Shown one piece after another: positions 1 through 11,212 of a stretch of DNA of 64,000 bases. Source of the DNA: Breviolum minutum Mf 1.05b.01 (Eukaryota; Sar; Dinophyceae; Suessiales; Symbiodiniaceae); contig DF240189.1 in the NCBI GenBank assembly GCA_000507305.1, positions 65,592 through 129,591 on the forward strand. The letters run 5' to 3'. The notes beneath the pieces were generated by a model, which did no database searches, was not told the origin of the DNA, and was given only the letters and a program-made list of their open reading frames with translations. The position numbers and the translations under genes are program-made. Numbering within the stretch: the first letter of the stretch is position 1; every line of letters begins with the position of its first letter.

Positions 1-10
1 ACGTACCCTT

Positions 11-123
11 TAACCCCCTAGAAAACTAACATCGTCCCCTAGAAAATACTAAGTGGTTAGGAAGATGTACTTACCTAACTAAATACGTTCCGTTTGGGAA
101 CATGTTAGTTTTCAGGGGGGGTA
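11..123. mobile_element. Family A inverted-repeat element (copy 1)
   Basis: The left arm reads CCCCTAGAAAACTAACAT and the right arm CATGTTAGTTTTCAGGGG, with a GGAAGATGTA-type core between them. This matches the arms of the other family A copies in the window. No coding capacity is visible, so it is a non-autonomous element. Confidence 0.7.
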
Positions 124-515
124 GTCCCTGAATGTCTCTGAGGACAAATCTTCAAATCAGCGAGATTTGCCATGCTAAGTCCGCTAGGTGTATCTTTCTG
201 CCTAACTTCGACCTGCAAATTTCTCCTGGAGAAATTGGTTGACTTGGTTTGGATATTTATTTAATTTAAAAAACATATATATATATATATATATTTATAT
301 GAATGGTTATGCACATATGCTATAATATGCAGTCTCTATGCACTTTGCTATTTATTTGTATCTATTTATTTCTCGGATTCTTGATGTTCCATGCTTCAAT
401 AGTAGAGTGTTGGCGATGCCATGGGTTTTCCGTTGGAAGTCAAAAAAAAGGTCCAATGGAAACGTGGCACGGGGAGATTCATCCATGTAGCTTAGAAATT
501 CGAGCTCCTCAAAAA

Positions 516-624
516 GGGTGGTTCCGAAGATTTGTTCAATGTTCACCCCCCCGGATCCTTGGGGAAAATGATCCAACTTGACGAGCATATTTTTGTTTGG
601 ATGGGTGGTTCAACCACCAACTAT
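516..624. mobile_element. Family B inverted-repeat element (copy 1)
   Basis: It begins GGGTGGTTCCGAAGATT and ends TTCAACCACCAACTA, with the shared core TTCACCCC..GGGGAAAATGATCCAACTTGACGAG split over the middle. The core recurs at 2.9, 11.6, 26.9, 29.1, 29.9, 32.6, 47.2, 48.7 and 52.0 kb. Confidence 0.75.
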
Positions 625-627
625 ATA

Positions 628-741
628 ATTAGTCCTGTTTTGGAGTTACAACTGAATCCTGGAATGCTGGACGATTTCGTAAGAAGGTTTTCTGAAGAAC
701 ATGCCTCAGGCTTTCAACCATTTACTCCACTGAAAAACTAA
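628..741 (+). CDS. Possible coding exon, unknown product
   Basis: An open frame reads PVLELQLNPGMLDDFVRR and then FSEEHASGFQPFTPL before a stop, directly after the family B copy. The composition looks helical and protein-like, and a possible GT donor follows at AGAAG/GTTTTC. There is no partner exon with a confirmed phase. It could be chance, and the frame is a guess. Confidence 0.3.
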   Translation: MSPVLELQLNPGMLDDFVRRFSEEHASGFQPFTPLKN

Positions 742-831
742 CATGTTCCCTGAAAACTAACATGTTGGAAGATGTATCCCCTACTGAAATAGTCCCTTTT
801 TGGGGGAACATGTTGGTTTTGGAGGGGTTAT
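722..831. mobile_element. Family A element (copy 2)
   Basis: The left arm is TACTCCACTGAAAAACTAACATG and the right arm CATGTTGGTTTTGGAGGGGTTA, flanked by TA on both sides. It contains the GGAAGATGTA core motif. Confidence 0.65.
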
Positions 832-1139
832 TTATTTGTACGGCGGGGAGGTTCCAAAGATTTGTTCGACGCCTAAAAAATCTGAGGAGAAGTTGTGGCC
901 ACAGCATTATCCTCCCTTGCCATGTCACAACAGAGGTGGGGGGGGCCATACATGTTTGGTTCAATCACCTATTGTGGTGGAAGTGGCGATGTTAGTTGCA
1001 AAGGGAATAACCGTCAGTAACATCATGAATTCAACAAGGTGGGTTCTGCAATTGACTAGATTAATAAATTTTCTCATAAGATACTTGCAAGTGCCTTCAA
1101 ACATACATATCCCGTTTGCCAAAACTATGGTGACATGAA

Positions 1140-1850
1140 TTGCACTCCGAAATGGTAGGTCTTGTTCTGGGAAAGCCCCCAGCTAGTTCATGGATATGAC
1201 AGATTGTGCTGACTAAATAACTATTCATTTAACATTAAGATTATATACTGTATATACATTTCAAAAAAGACGACATATACCTGGACCTAGATAGTCTATA
1301 TAGATGTATCAAGGCTCATCATATCCAAACATTGTGGATGTGCAGTTGTGCTAGATGATAATATGATATTTTGTTTTGTACTGGTGGTTCATGGCTTTAC
1401 ATGATGCACTCTTTCCGCCATAGTGATTTTGCTATTGATGACATCCATCGCTTGAAGTGTGGAGGGCTTGTGCATCAAACAAAATTTATTGTCAAAATAA
1501 ACGCGCCACTGTTTTTGAACGCTTGGATTCCCTTCATAATTGTCAAATGTACGAATTATATCAATACAAAAAGAATTCAGCAGGTCAGTAAGATCACATG
1601 AAAGTCACGTAAAGTCAATAAAATCCTTGGATTGTCCTGGCAGGTGATGTGGCTGGCCATTCAACTGGGTTTCTTGGCGTTGATCAGCCGTTGATCCGTG
1701 AAATTTCATGCTTGGGAGCTGAAAGGGGTTTTTTCGTTGAGCCTTTTTGGGTGGATTTCTTTATATAATTCACATCCTTCGATTCAACAGCTAATTACAC
1801 CTTCTAGTAGTGGCCACCTCAAAGATATCGATAGATCTGTGTTTGATGCT
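1140..1850. other. Region without a supported gene
   Basis: This stretch is AT-rich with short open frames only. I see no exon with convincing splice sites and no element of the named repeat families. It is probably intron or spacer. Confidence 0.4.
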
Positions 1851-1859
1851 ATGTTTTCC

Positions 1860-2130
1860 ACACAATTACAAGCAGCTCCAGATGTCGGTGGGGCTCCTGA
1901 AAAAGTGGGTTTTTAGAATGCAAGGCACCAGGTGGCTTCAGGATGTAGATGAAACGTACGAATCTCTACGGCTTCCGTCCCTTCTCTGGGACCGTAGTTG
2001 GGCTCCAGGATCTCACAACGAGAAGTCACAGCTGGCAAAAGGGGTACAGCTTGGTAGGCTTGTAGAAATCACTAGAGTTGTGCCATCTAGTCTGAAGGTC
2101 AGCACGCTTCACAAGGTTTGGGGGTATTGC
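1860..2130 (+). CDS. Possible coding segment, unknown product
   Basis: One frame stays open for about 90 codons and includes MQGTRWLQDVDETYESLRLP and LVEITRVVPSSLKVSTLHK, a balanced composition. A GT lies at CACAAG/GTTTGG. No phase partner was found. A family A relic begins immediately downstream at 2163. Confidence 0.35.
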
Positions 2131-2162
2131 AAATCTGTGGCCAGTAATAGCTTACATGACGT

Positions 2163-2245
2163 TTACCCTCTTGGGAACTAACATGTCCCCTGATAATTAA
2201 TGGTTGGAAGAATAGTTTGCTTTTGGGGCAGTTCACCCTGGTTTT
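2163..2245. mobile_element. Family A element, 3'-truncated
   Basis: The left arm TACCCTCTTGGGAACTAACAT and part of the core (TAATGGTTGGAAGA) are present. No matching right arm can be seen before the sequence diverges. Confidence 0.5.
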
Positions 2246-2516
2246 TTGCTGTATATAAGGGAATCCTACTACCAAGTTACATGATGATTATGAAAATGAT
2301 AAGGATCCCTATGAACCAACCAGTATGATGCGAAGTCATACGGATCTTAAACATTGCTCAGAGTGTCTATCTAACCGTCCGGGATGGCAGCTTAACTGCA
2401 GGTTCCATTGCTGGAACATGCTTGGCAGCTTCCCTTTGATTCGCAATCCAGGTCGGACCGAGTTTCTTTTCCCTGCACTTTTTGCACCGGCAAAGTGCAG
2501 TGTGTCGTTTAATGTA

Positions 2517-2610
2517 TCCATAGGATCCATGTATGTTATATTTACCTACTAATATACCATGAAATTCAACCAACTGCAGGAAAATACGACATACATGGAT
2601 CCCATGGGAT
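2517..2610. mobile_element. Family C palindromic element (copy 1)
   Basis: The left arm ATCCATAGGATCCATGTATG and right arm CATACATGGATCCCATGGG are reverse complements apart from a few changes, with TATATTTACCTACT inside. It is a diverged copy of the hairpin at 50752. Confidence 0.7.
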
Positions 2611-2624
2611 ACTTGTTTAAGATG

Positions 2625-2764
2625 GGCCCATTTTCTATAGTTATAAATTGGAATTTACCACCCCTATAAATGGCTATGTAAAATGGGTAACTGGGGTTAT
2701 TTTGTCCCCTATAAGTAGAGTTATAACCCTCTGCTTCTAACTGGTGACAAGGCCCACTTTGTTG
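2625..2764. mobile_element. Family J element (copy 1)
   Basis: It runs from GATGGGCCCATTTTCTATAG to AACTGGTGACAAGGCCCAC with internal ACCCCTATAAATGG and TTTTGTCCCCTATAAGTAG. A related arrangement (GGGCCC, TTAGTTATAA, GTTACCC, TGTAGGGGC) occurs at 46204-46340. Confidence 0.45.
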
Positions 2765-2927
2765 TAAATCTTTTGAGCAATGAACCAGACTCGGCCAGGA
2801 TTTGCCTCAAGGAGATGCACCAAAGTTCCCACACTGTCGGGTTGCAATTTTAAGCTGAGACTGTTGTCATTCGACATCTTCAGCATCGTCACTGTGGGTG
2901 CCTAGTGTGTGCTAGCAAAAGGTTACC

Positions 2928-3024
2928 AGGTGCTGTTTTCAAACATATTCGTTTTGACTCCCCTATTTGGGGGACATGATCCAAGTTGACTAATATTTTT
3001 CAAATGGGTTGGAACCACCAACTA
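2928..3024. mobile_element. Family B element (copy 2)
   Basis: The left end is GGTGCTGTTTTCAAACATA and the right end GGTTGGAACCACCAACTAG. The core GGGGGACATGATCCAAGTTG is a variant of the family core. The left end follows an AAG/GTTACC donor-like site. Confidence 0.7.
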
Positions 3025-3699
3025 GATTATAGATTGTTTCCGATTGTTCTACTTGAACATGGTGAAGTTTTCATTCTAGTGATTCTAGTGGAGTGTTCTT
3101 TAGAGTTGTGATTCTGTCTTTTTAGGAGGATATGTTGAATGGTGAAACCGTGGGTAGTTATATGAAAAGAAACTACTTTGGACCCATGGTTACTTGCATC
3201 TTCCAAGTGTTTCGTGGCCTTTGTTAAGTGAGAGGTATCACCAAAGTTCCCATACCGCCTTGTATGAGTTTAGTGGCTTTGTAGTCATAATTTCCGATTC
3301 TTCATGTTGTCTCAGTTAAGATGAGCCGCTTTCCGAGAACAACTTAAGGTTGAAAGGTTGATGAAAGACGGTAGATCATATTGCTACAAAGCATGGTATT
3401 GCCACGTGATGTCATATCTAAACCTTCTGGCCTTTCCTCAAAAGAATGTGAGCTGTGTCACACTCTTGTGATATGGTTCATCATTTTGAGTTGCCCCATA
3501 GTGATGTCATCATGTAAAAACCAAAACGCATCGCGACAGCAGATCTGCTGATTTGCCTGCTGTTACTGTACAAAGACCTGAGAAGAAACCATGAATTTCG
3601 AAGTGATTTAAAACAATTGGGCAGGCAGGACTTCGCTGTTTGCTTAGCAGATGCCACAACAAGTTCAACTAGTTTACCTACTAAACGAATCTAAACGAA

Positions 3700-3891
3700 A
3701 TGGTTCCAGAAGCAGTCAATGATTTGAGGAGAATCTTCTTCATTTCGGACCAAAAAAATGTGTTTTTTCTTACCTGGCGTTGTGGTTCCTGTGGCAGAAA
3801 GCTGTGCTGGGGCACAGAGCCAAGTGAGGAAAAGTGGTGGATTTGTTCACCAACCCAACTCAAGAAAGGAAATACTTTTCTAGGTATTTGA
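3700..3891 (+). CDS. Possible coding exon with a cysteine pair
   Basis: A 63-codon ATG frame contains CGSCGRKLCW followed by SEEKWWIC, a CxxC..C..C arrangement that could bind metal. A possible acceptor-like AAG and no clear donor surround it. It is weakly supported, with no neighbouring exon in phase. Confidence 0.3.
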   Translation: MVPEAVNDLRRIFFISDQKNVFFLTWRCGSCGRKLCWGTEPSEEKWWICSPTQLKKGNTFLGI

Positions 3892-5050
3892 TTTGTAGGT
3901 ATTTGTATTTACAAGAAGTAGATACTGCATTATACAGTGCAGATTTTAAAAAATGACAGCTAGATACAGAGATGATATTTGCGAAACCCAGTTGCCCTCT
4001 AGTAAAAAAGGGTTGGACGTTTTAAAAGCAGGCTTTTTTGGAATCAAAACAAGAGTCATTTAAACTTCCTGGTTTGGTGTACCTTGCTTGGCTACTCATG
4101 ATCCCTTCACCCCCGAACACATACACATGCACATGGAACACAAAAAATGTGGCTAAGATGATGTTCCTTTTCATTTCGGGGTGATTTTCAGGTTCCATGT
4201 TTGTTGGGAAGTGTACAATGGGTATGGAAAAATCAATAATCTCATCCAGCTACCTCGATGCTTTCACTTTCCCCCGGATGGTGCTGATGCCCAGCGAGCA
4301 AAAGACTTTGAGCAACTTTCTGCAGTGACACGTCGTGACTTGGAGGATCATATTTAGAACCAACAACCACCGTTTTTTTGCATCATTGATCGTTTGAAAA
4401 GAACCTACGTTTCACAAAGATCCAAAACCAATTCGTTTTGTAAAAACGTGTAGATGCTGGGCTAAATTTGCAAGGACACGTTTAGTGGATTCGAAACTGT
4501 AATTATCATTTCAACTGGTCAACTGGTGCAGGGTTTTGTCCATCAACAGTTGGATGCAAAGGCAATAAAGTCATCCTATTCTGACCATCTCAAAATCATG
4601 AAGCTCTTCTCAATTTACTCCAAATCTGAAAGTATATAGTGAGTTATAGTGAAAGGGTAAGCGGGAAGTTGAAGGATTGCACATGTTGAAAGCTGAAAAC
4701 TACACAATGATGGGTCCAATAAGATTCGGACGTAGAACATCCACTGGTGTTATTCGAAAAGCAGTCATTTTGAGGGACTCTACTGCAGGAAGAAAAAGAA
4801 GTTCCCTTTCACTGCTGCTCCCCATGTTTTCTCAGTCCAACACTAGATTTTCACATGGTACAATTTGTTTGTCTTAATACTCTTTCGGTCTCTTGTGTTT
4901 CTCGGAGAATGTTTCGCAATACTTTCCAAAGGTGCCAGAGTCTCCGAAAGGAAACAAGCAAACAAACAAACTTACACTACACTACCTCACTAGACTACAC
5001 TACACAACACTAATTTACCAACTCATTCAGCATTTTCCTAAATCTCATGA
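3892..5050. other. Spacer or intron with weak open frames
   Basis: Two stretches read like protein: 4199-4330 (FVGKCTMGMEKSIISSSYLD) and 4677-4877 (MMGPIRFGRRTSTGVIRKAV). Neither has splice sites that join in phase to anything else, so I leave them uncalled. Confidence 0.3.
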
Positions 5051-5059
5051 ATGGCTTTG

Positions 5060-5640
5060 AACGTTGTCCAATTCAGATATGCATGCATGAATGATCACAT
5101 ATGTATGCATATGTACATGCATGCAGTTTTATCCTATGCTTGCTGGAGTAATCATGACGAAACCGCATGGTATCACGGCATGCACGCATGCATACGTAAA
5201 TATATACGTAAATGCAGACGTACCTACAGATATACAGGCATACATACATGCTTACATAGATGGGTGAATGCAAACATACGTATACACATACAATGCACAT
5301 AGGAACGTAAGTACATGCATGCTTGCATACAATTCTATGCAACACCATGCAGCACAGCATAACCCAGTACAATACAATACGGCACAATACAATCAATACA
5401 ACAAGTACAATACAAACAATACAATAAATGCAGCACAATTACATTTCCTCACTGCATCATGCATGTATGCATGCATACATCAACACATCCATCCACCCAC
5501 CCATATATATATATGTATATGCATTATATTTGCATTACAATACAATACTATACAATACATATGTACAGGACAATACAGTTTGCAGGACATTTTATTACAT
5601 TGCACTGTTATTACATTACATTAGACTAGGTCTTTTTTGA
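5060..5640. repeat. Low-complexity ATGC / ACAAT tract
   Basis: The stretch is dominated by GCATGCATAC-like steps (5080-5330, 5460-5530) and then by ACAATACAAT runs (5350-5430, 5535-5600). Long open frames on both strands here (VCIYVCMRAC-like, TIQYICTGQY-like) are translated repeats, not genes. Confidence 0.8.
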
Positions 5641-5728
5641 TTTGGATCTTGTAGACAACCAGGATCTGGATGTGTAAGAATATTTTAAGATTATTCATGG
5701 GGATCTCACAACTGTGTGCATCAATTAA

Positions 5729-6298
5729 TTGATTTGTTGGACATTAACAGATCATGGTGTTGCGGCATCCTTAGATCCTCCAATTGTCAAATACTCCCAA
5801 AATGGTGCTCCCAATTTTCACCCCAACGAAGTGGCAGAACTAAAATTGGTGCTTCTTGGAAGTTGCAGGCGTATGCGTGTCTATACACTATTTGTTCATT
5901 CAAGTGTTGTACCCAGACCATATACTTATCATTCAAAGTATGTTGTATTTGCATGATTTTCGTATTTGGTTGGGCCATTCTATCGTAAATTGGGTGGTTA
6001 TGCCATGCATGGAATCTTGACTTGTTCTAGAATTATAGACTACGTACCTGGCCTTTCGACATTTGACCTCACGAAGAGGGGGAATTTGAGCCAAGTTGCT
6101 GCTTGTCTTTGGCGTATAGGATGTCTATATGCCATTCCTGGGAAGTGTGCAGCATCTCCTACAGAACTTGTATTCTCATATATTTGCATACGTTCAATCC
6201 ACAGCATTTCTGGCAGAGATTTATACCATGTTTGCATCAACAGTTCTTGCCTTCAGGGTTCTGAACAGCCCCGTAGTTGTGTGAATACACATTTGTAG
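5729..6298 (+). pseudogene. Possible hAT-like transposase relic
   Basis: One + frame is open from 5729 to 6298 except for a single TGA at 5954-5956. Its first half contains VAASLDPPIVKY, resembling the LDPR..K block of hAT transposases. Its second half contains CLYAIPGKCAASPTELVFS, resembling the C-terminal dimerisation block (AIPATSAxSERxFS) with a two-residue insertion. The two blocks occur in the expected order. What I see is the long near-open frame and the two motif-like strings; assignment to hAT is an inference from remembered family patterns. A host exon or chance are alternatives. Confidence 0.3.
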
Positions 6299-6307
6299 AG
6301 CATTGAA

Positions 6308-6415
6308 ATGTTCGATGCGGAGAAAGAAAAACGCAACCTGCGGTTTCCTGCGCTGCCGTTGTCCCGATGTGAAGTGTCCATGCCTCGATCCATACCCCCC
6401 GAACCATACCCCTAA
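6308..6415 (+). CDS. Short ORF or terminal exon, unknown product
   Basis: An ATG frame of 35 codons reads MFDAEKEKRNLRFPALPLSR and ends in TAA. It carries charged residues and GC-rich codons unlike the flanks. It overlaps in another frame with a Cys-rich reading. It may be a last exon or a small ORF; no partner exon was confirmed. Confidence 0.35.
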   Translation: MFDAEKEKRNLRFPALPLSRCEVSMPRSIPPEPYP

Positions 6416-6713
6416 GTCAAACCTCTCGGCCGGAGCACGGATTTTTTATATTACATACCCATATACTGTAGGTTTTCAAACATAATTGGCAATACTGTTT
6501 GGCTGACCACTTTGCACCTCCATCAGTTGGCCTTTTGTTCAAGCAGAATGATGTAGGCAGCAGAACTGCAAGAGAGTACTTCGATCTTTTTTTGGAGGTT
6601 CCATGTTGCATTTTTCTATAGTGCGGGCTCCGATAAAGCAGGATAAATACTAGGACTACCATGAAAAAATATGAAAAAAATGCAATTTTCCAAGGCAATT
6701 TGTTCATTTTCCT

Positions 6714-6800
6714 ATCCCCATACCCCTCCATGTATGATATATTCACCTACATTTGGGTGATTTTTATGGCAAATGTAGGGACATATACCAATCCCTTGGT
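6714..6800. mobile_element. Family C element (copy 2)
   Basis: The sequence ATACCCCTCCATGTATGATA, TTCACCTACATTTGGGTGAT and GGCAAATGTAGGGACATAT follows the layout of the perfect hairpin copy at 50752, with several mismatches. Confidence 0.65.
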
Positions 6801-8267
6801 TCTGTGGGTATAGTCACGAATTTTGGTCAGGCGAAACAGCCATCCTGAGTCCGTTGGAAGGTCACCGAGATTTTCATGATGGCCAATGTTTGGAAATTGT
6901 TGAAAGAAGGGATATACAACATTCATGTTCATTGATGTATGATGATTTATGTATATATTGTACTGTTAATATATATAAATATATATAATGTATATATATT
7001 TTTTTTTATATGTGATATTTTGTGATATATTATTCCATTTTGTTGTACTATTAAACATACTCTACTGAGTATATATAATCATTTTTTTTGCAACAAAACA
7101 TGTTCCAAACCTTGATCCATTTGTCGTTTGACGCAGGGTTGACCAACAGAGATGGTTTCGCATGCATCAAGTGGTGAATATTTAGTCCATCCACAGCAGT
7201 TGAACAGTGTTTTTACAAAAATCAACATTCACGTAACTGTCAATGTTGTTGATCAACCTGCTTTTCCAATTTTGACGTTTGGTTAATTGGGTTTACTTTT
7301 AAAAGAATCAAACCTTCCAGCTGTATACCAACTGATCATTGAAAGACAATTTCTTCAACAGACAATTGCCTCCCAAGATTCGCCGTTTGGCGATCTGCAC
7401 CGTCTTTCCGGAGAAAACTGGTCATCCATCCGGGTGGGGGCCGGTGGGGGTGAGAAGGTTACAGTTGCAAAGTGGGGCGTATGGTAGTGCAGTTGCAGTG
7501 GCCTTTTTGTGTTTGAACATCAGATCCAAGAATCATGTGGACATCGCTTGACTTTAGCTTTTGATTGTTGAAACATGTGTTCTCTGACCATACGCAAACC
7601 AAACTTACATGAAATGTTTACTAGGATTTGAGCACAAAGATTAAGCCTTTGATGTAACACTCTGCGACATGCAAAGGGTGGAGTGTTCCAACCGACGCAA
7701 AGAGAAGTATTTGTGACGCAGCCAATTTATTTGACTGTTTTTAGGGCGCTCTGTGCGCATAAGAAAGTTGCAAAGATGAGCAGCAAAAACAAGTTTGCTT
7801 GGAACCATGTTGCATCATGTATTTCTATAGGTCACTGATCTCACCAACTTTGGATGTTTTCGAGACATCATGGGGTTTCTTTCACTGTCACTGTCTTGAT
7901 GATTAACGAATTGATCATTGCAGCCACTTTTCGATACCATGTCATGCAAAATTTGTGTATGTTGTGGGTGTTGGTTTTAAGTGTGATTCCAAATGGTCGT
8001 ATTTTGTTCCCACTTTGGTTGCATTATTTGACTGTTTGCTTCGGAAAGGTAGAACCACTAGCTTGATGTCAAACTAAGGAGGATAGAGATGTGCTTCTAA
8101 GCAAAAAAAAGCTTGTGGCCCAGCTTATGTGTGTATTAGTATTCTAGTTTTTTTTTGAATTTTGTTTTGTATATACAGTATATAGTACTTCGGAGTCAGC
8201 TTTCGAAACTTTATGGAGACTCTACAGTTTCCTAGCGGTTTGGCCCATTTTAAGAAGGCTCTTTGCC
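6801..8267. other. Region with weak coding signal
   Basis: It is mostly AT-rich intron or spacer with a TA-rich core at 6950-7080. At 7335-7440 all three + frames and one - frame look open (for example LHRLSGENWSSIR followed by a GT), so an exon is possible but frame and strand cannot be settled. Confidence 0.35.
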
Positions 8268-9086
8268 ATGTCGAGCTCGTCGGACTCAAGTTCTTCCTCA
8301 TCGGAAGAAGAGAAAAAGAAAAAGAAGAAAAAGGACAAGAAAAAAGACAAGAAGAAAAGCAAAAAGAAAGAGAAGAAAAAGAAGGACCGGCCGGACGGCG
8401 AGAAACACACAAGTGTAATGTAGCATTCGCTGGACATGTGCATTCTGGAGGCGTTCTTCTAGGCAAGCATTTCATTCAAAAAAGTAAACCTTCTTTTTGC
8501 GATGACGCACTATAAAACATCCTGAGAAAAAGTGTTATTTTTGCGGAATGCCTGTTGACATTACCAATTAGAAGCCATATCAGGAAGGATGTGTGCAGCT
8601 TGTGTTTCTTACTCGTTCCGTCGTTCCCCAATCCGGGGGCCCGTGTCTTTTCCTACCTTTAAGGCAAGTTGGTATCACAAAGGCATTCAATCATTCATCA
8701 CGGAACCCGAGCACGGGATGTCCGAGGACAAAAAGAAGGAGAAGAAGGAAAAAAAGGATCCTTATTCCAAGACTGCTCAGGAAAAAGCCCGTTTAGAGGC
8801 ACAACAACGGCTCATGGGCATTGATACCAACAAAAAGCCCAAGAAAAAAACAAAGAAGAAGATACTCGGCGTGAAGACTCGTTTATTTCGACCGTTATTA
8901 GTACTGAATGAGGTAAACTACTTGTTTTGCTTCTCTTGTGCTTGACCTAATTTGCCAATGGCCATTTTTGTACTCCAGAAGGAAACTCTTAAAGGAAAGA
9001 CTTTCCGTGAAAATGGACCAGATGTTCCCATCCAATCAGCTCGAAGAAGTGTGGATTGGAAAAACGTCGGCGACGTATTGAAGTAA
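8268..9086 (+). CDS. Ser/Lys-rich basic protein, complete three-exon gene
   Basis: The exons are 8268-8414, 8712-8912 and 8979-9086; the introns of 297 and 66 nt are GT..AG and phase 0. The model is 151 codons plus TAA. It starts at ATG (MSSSSDSSSSSEEEKKKKKK), then has long lysine runs broken by Asp, Glu and Ser, a second lysine-rich patch (EDKKKEKKEKKDPYSKTAQE), a possible short alpha-helix (KARLEAQQRLMG), and ends RRSVDWKNVGDVLK. The composition suggests a nuclear or nucleolar, nucleic-acid-associated protein; that is inference. I do not recognise a named family. An alternative start is the ATG at 8718. The terminal TAA could be bypassed by a GTAAAA donor, since more exon-like pieces follow at 9.4-10.4 kb. 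Confidence 0.7.
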
Positions 9087-9400
9087 AAAGCAATGGACCC
9101 ATGTCGCAAAGATCCCGGATAGAATTTCCAGTATAATCTTGCTGGTTTTGGAGATGAGATGTGCTGGTTTTGAATATGTTGTTTAGCGAATTCTTAGGCC
9201 ATCCAGCTGTGATGGAGAAGAGCAAATGATAGGTAAAGATTATACCTAGAAAATGAAGGCAAGAAACCTTTGGTCTATTTTTCCTTGCACGTTTCCATGA
9301 AGAGTTTCTCCATCCATGCTACTTTTGCATGGCCGCCTGGCCATGTATATATATATATGTATAGATTCTTTTGCTCAAACCTCCCTGCTACTCCCTACAG

Positions 9401-9569
9401 ATTGCACCAGAATTAAGAAAATCTTGGGATACCCTGGGCAACAGTTCAACAGTTAATTCTTCCATTGTTGTTGTTGTTGTTGTTGNGTTGTCGTTGTCGT
9501 TGTCGTTGTGGTTGTTGTTGTTGTTGTTGTCGTTGTCGTTGTGGTTGTGGTTGTGGTTGTGGTTGTTGT

Positions 9570-9603
<34 letters not shown>

Positions 9604-10357
9604 ATTATTTGTTGTTCATGTCTTTCCGGTCGCTCAATTTTATCACAATTAAGGAAGTCCTCCAGTGAGGATGAATCAGAGGAAGTGCGCAAGATGCAGG
9701 TATCATGGCTGGAAGTTGCGGTTGGGTTAGCTGGGTTGGCAGTATGTTGACGCTTTAAAATCGACATCATTAGGAGAGATTTGGAGTTTTACTTATGCAA
9801 GTTGCTTCTTGGGCTGCTGGGATGTAGGATGTCAATTTTGTTCAAGGAATATATATGTAACTGTTCAATCGGAGATCAAGAAACAAAGACAAGGATTTTA
9901 TACAACTGGGTAGTTGCTTAAGTGTTTATCTGGACATGATGTTGGAGACTGTCCCAACAGATATATTTGTATACATTTAAATTTGTAGATTATATACTTG
10001 GACGTAATGACGTCAGGTTACAGCATCATCCTGGACTAGACTAGTGACTAGACTTCCGAAATCCCTTCTCTGAAGTAATATTCAGATACAGTGTGATGCA
10101 CACAGTTCCTACTCATCAATGCATTCACAAGCACAGTATAAAACACAAATGTATTGTTGAATGTAAACACGATTTCTACAATATATTGATACTGTAGATA
10201 TTTGAAACATATGAATTCACCAGCATGGAACTCCTTGCATTTGGAACCCCACGACCAAAACGAATCCAAGGATCGGTTGGAAGATAAGACGCTGGAACGA
10301 GAGATGGAACTCGCCGAGGCCTTGATTTCCACCAGTGCAAACAAGGAAATCACCGAA
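9401..10357 (+). CDS. Exons of a charged protein, possibly the same gene as 8268
   Basis: Three exon-like pieces lie on +: 9401-9443 (IAPELRKSWDTLGN, after CTACAG), 9654-9699 (KSSSEDESEEVRKMQ, between TTAAG and GTATCA) and 10224-10357 (ESKDRLEDKTLEREMELAEA, between CACCAG and a GTTTGG). All are rich in Glu, Lys, Asp and Ser, in keeping with the upstream gene. Exon phases do not all join, so either exons are missing or this is a separate gene. A (GTT)n repeat lies in the intervening intron. A family A element begins 10 nt after the last exon. Confidence 0.5.
9463..9606. repeat. (GTT)n microsatellite with GTC/GTG variants and one N
   Basis: About 48 consecutive triplets are mostly GTT, with GTC and GTG interruptions, and one undetermined base at 9485. 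Open frames across it (poly-Val, poly-Leu, poly-Thr) are repeat translation. Confidence 0.95.
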
Positions 10358-10367
10358 GTTTGGTTCT

Positions 10368-10467
10368 TACCCTCCTGGGAACTGACATATCCCTTGAAAA
10401 GTCAATGTTGAGTCGATGATGTTCCCAACTTCCCGTTTGGAGGGATATGTTAGTTGTTGAGAGGGTA
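10368..10467. mobile_element. Family A element (copy 4)
   Basis: It is flanked by TA on both sides: TACCCTCCTGGGAACTGACA at the left and TTAGTTGTTGAGAGGGTA at the right. It starts right behind the exon ending at 10357, whose GTTTGG donor would place the element inside the intron. Confidence 0.75.
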
Positions 10468-10488
10468 GACCTTTAAAATGACAATTTG

Positions 10489-10605
10489 TACACTTCCCTG
10501 AAATGAACAGCGAGGTTACCCCAGAACATTCATGGTTGCAAGACGATCCATTCCTTTTGTCATGGCCTATTTTCAGGGAGGAACTGTCAGTTTCAGGGAA
10601 GTTTA
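10489..10605. mobile_element. Family A-prime element (copy 1)
   Basis: The left arm is TACACTTCCCTGAAATGAAC and the right arm CTGTCAGTTTCAGGGAAGTT, with the internal block ATTCCTTTTGTCATGGCCTA. The same block appears at 48295-48384 and 49731-49842, which separates this subfamily from typical family A. Confidence 0.65.
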
Positions 10606-11212
10606 CATCACAACAATGATAATGACAGTGATACATAGTTCCTGGTGATGATAACAGGGTGATAACAGTAATGAATAATAGCATTTAGTAGCAGTGGTAA
10701 GAATGATTAATTGTAAATCAAAACCATGAATTTAATTCATATGATTCGGATATATATATATATATCTAGATAACACATATACATGTATATGTGTGTGCGT
10801 TTATTTTTCAACGATTGAACCCACAGCTCGCACCCAATGATGACAACGTTCTGGAGATATTTGCAGTTCATACACTGTTCCAGGAGTTCATATTCCACTG
10901 AAACACAGGGCTACGAAATGATGACGTCCCATGTTTCGGATGCTTAAGAGATTGCTATCCCGACCTAAACTTGAGTATTGTAAGGTGTAGCTGGCAACAT
11001 CAAAATATTTGTCAAGGCAATTTTAAAGTTCTTGGCATTACCTGAAGTTGGATATTCATATTTTACTAAGACCCGCATTTTTTGTTGCAAGCCTCTTGGA
11101 AAAGAAGCCCCAAGACTTTGATTTGAAATGCTTTATTCCATAAAAAGTATGTTTGTTTCACTACTACTATTGTATATAGAAGCAACAACGCTTCGCCCTT
11201 TTCAATGTCTCG
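10606..11212. other. Spacer without supported gene
   Basis: AT-rich sequence with ATGATAATGACAGTGAT-like steps (10610-10690) and a short (TA)n at 10749-10767. I see no exon that I can defend. Confidence 0.4.

Noticed and set aside
5073-5438. 121-codon minus ORF rich in Cys, Tyr, Val and Met
   Set aside because: Translation of the ATGC/ACAAT low-complexity tract.
9453-9770. Poly-Thr/poly-Val ORFs on both strands
   Set aside because: Pure translation of the (GTT)n repeat.
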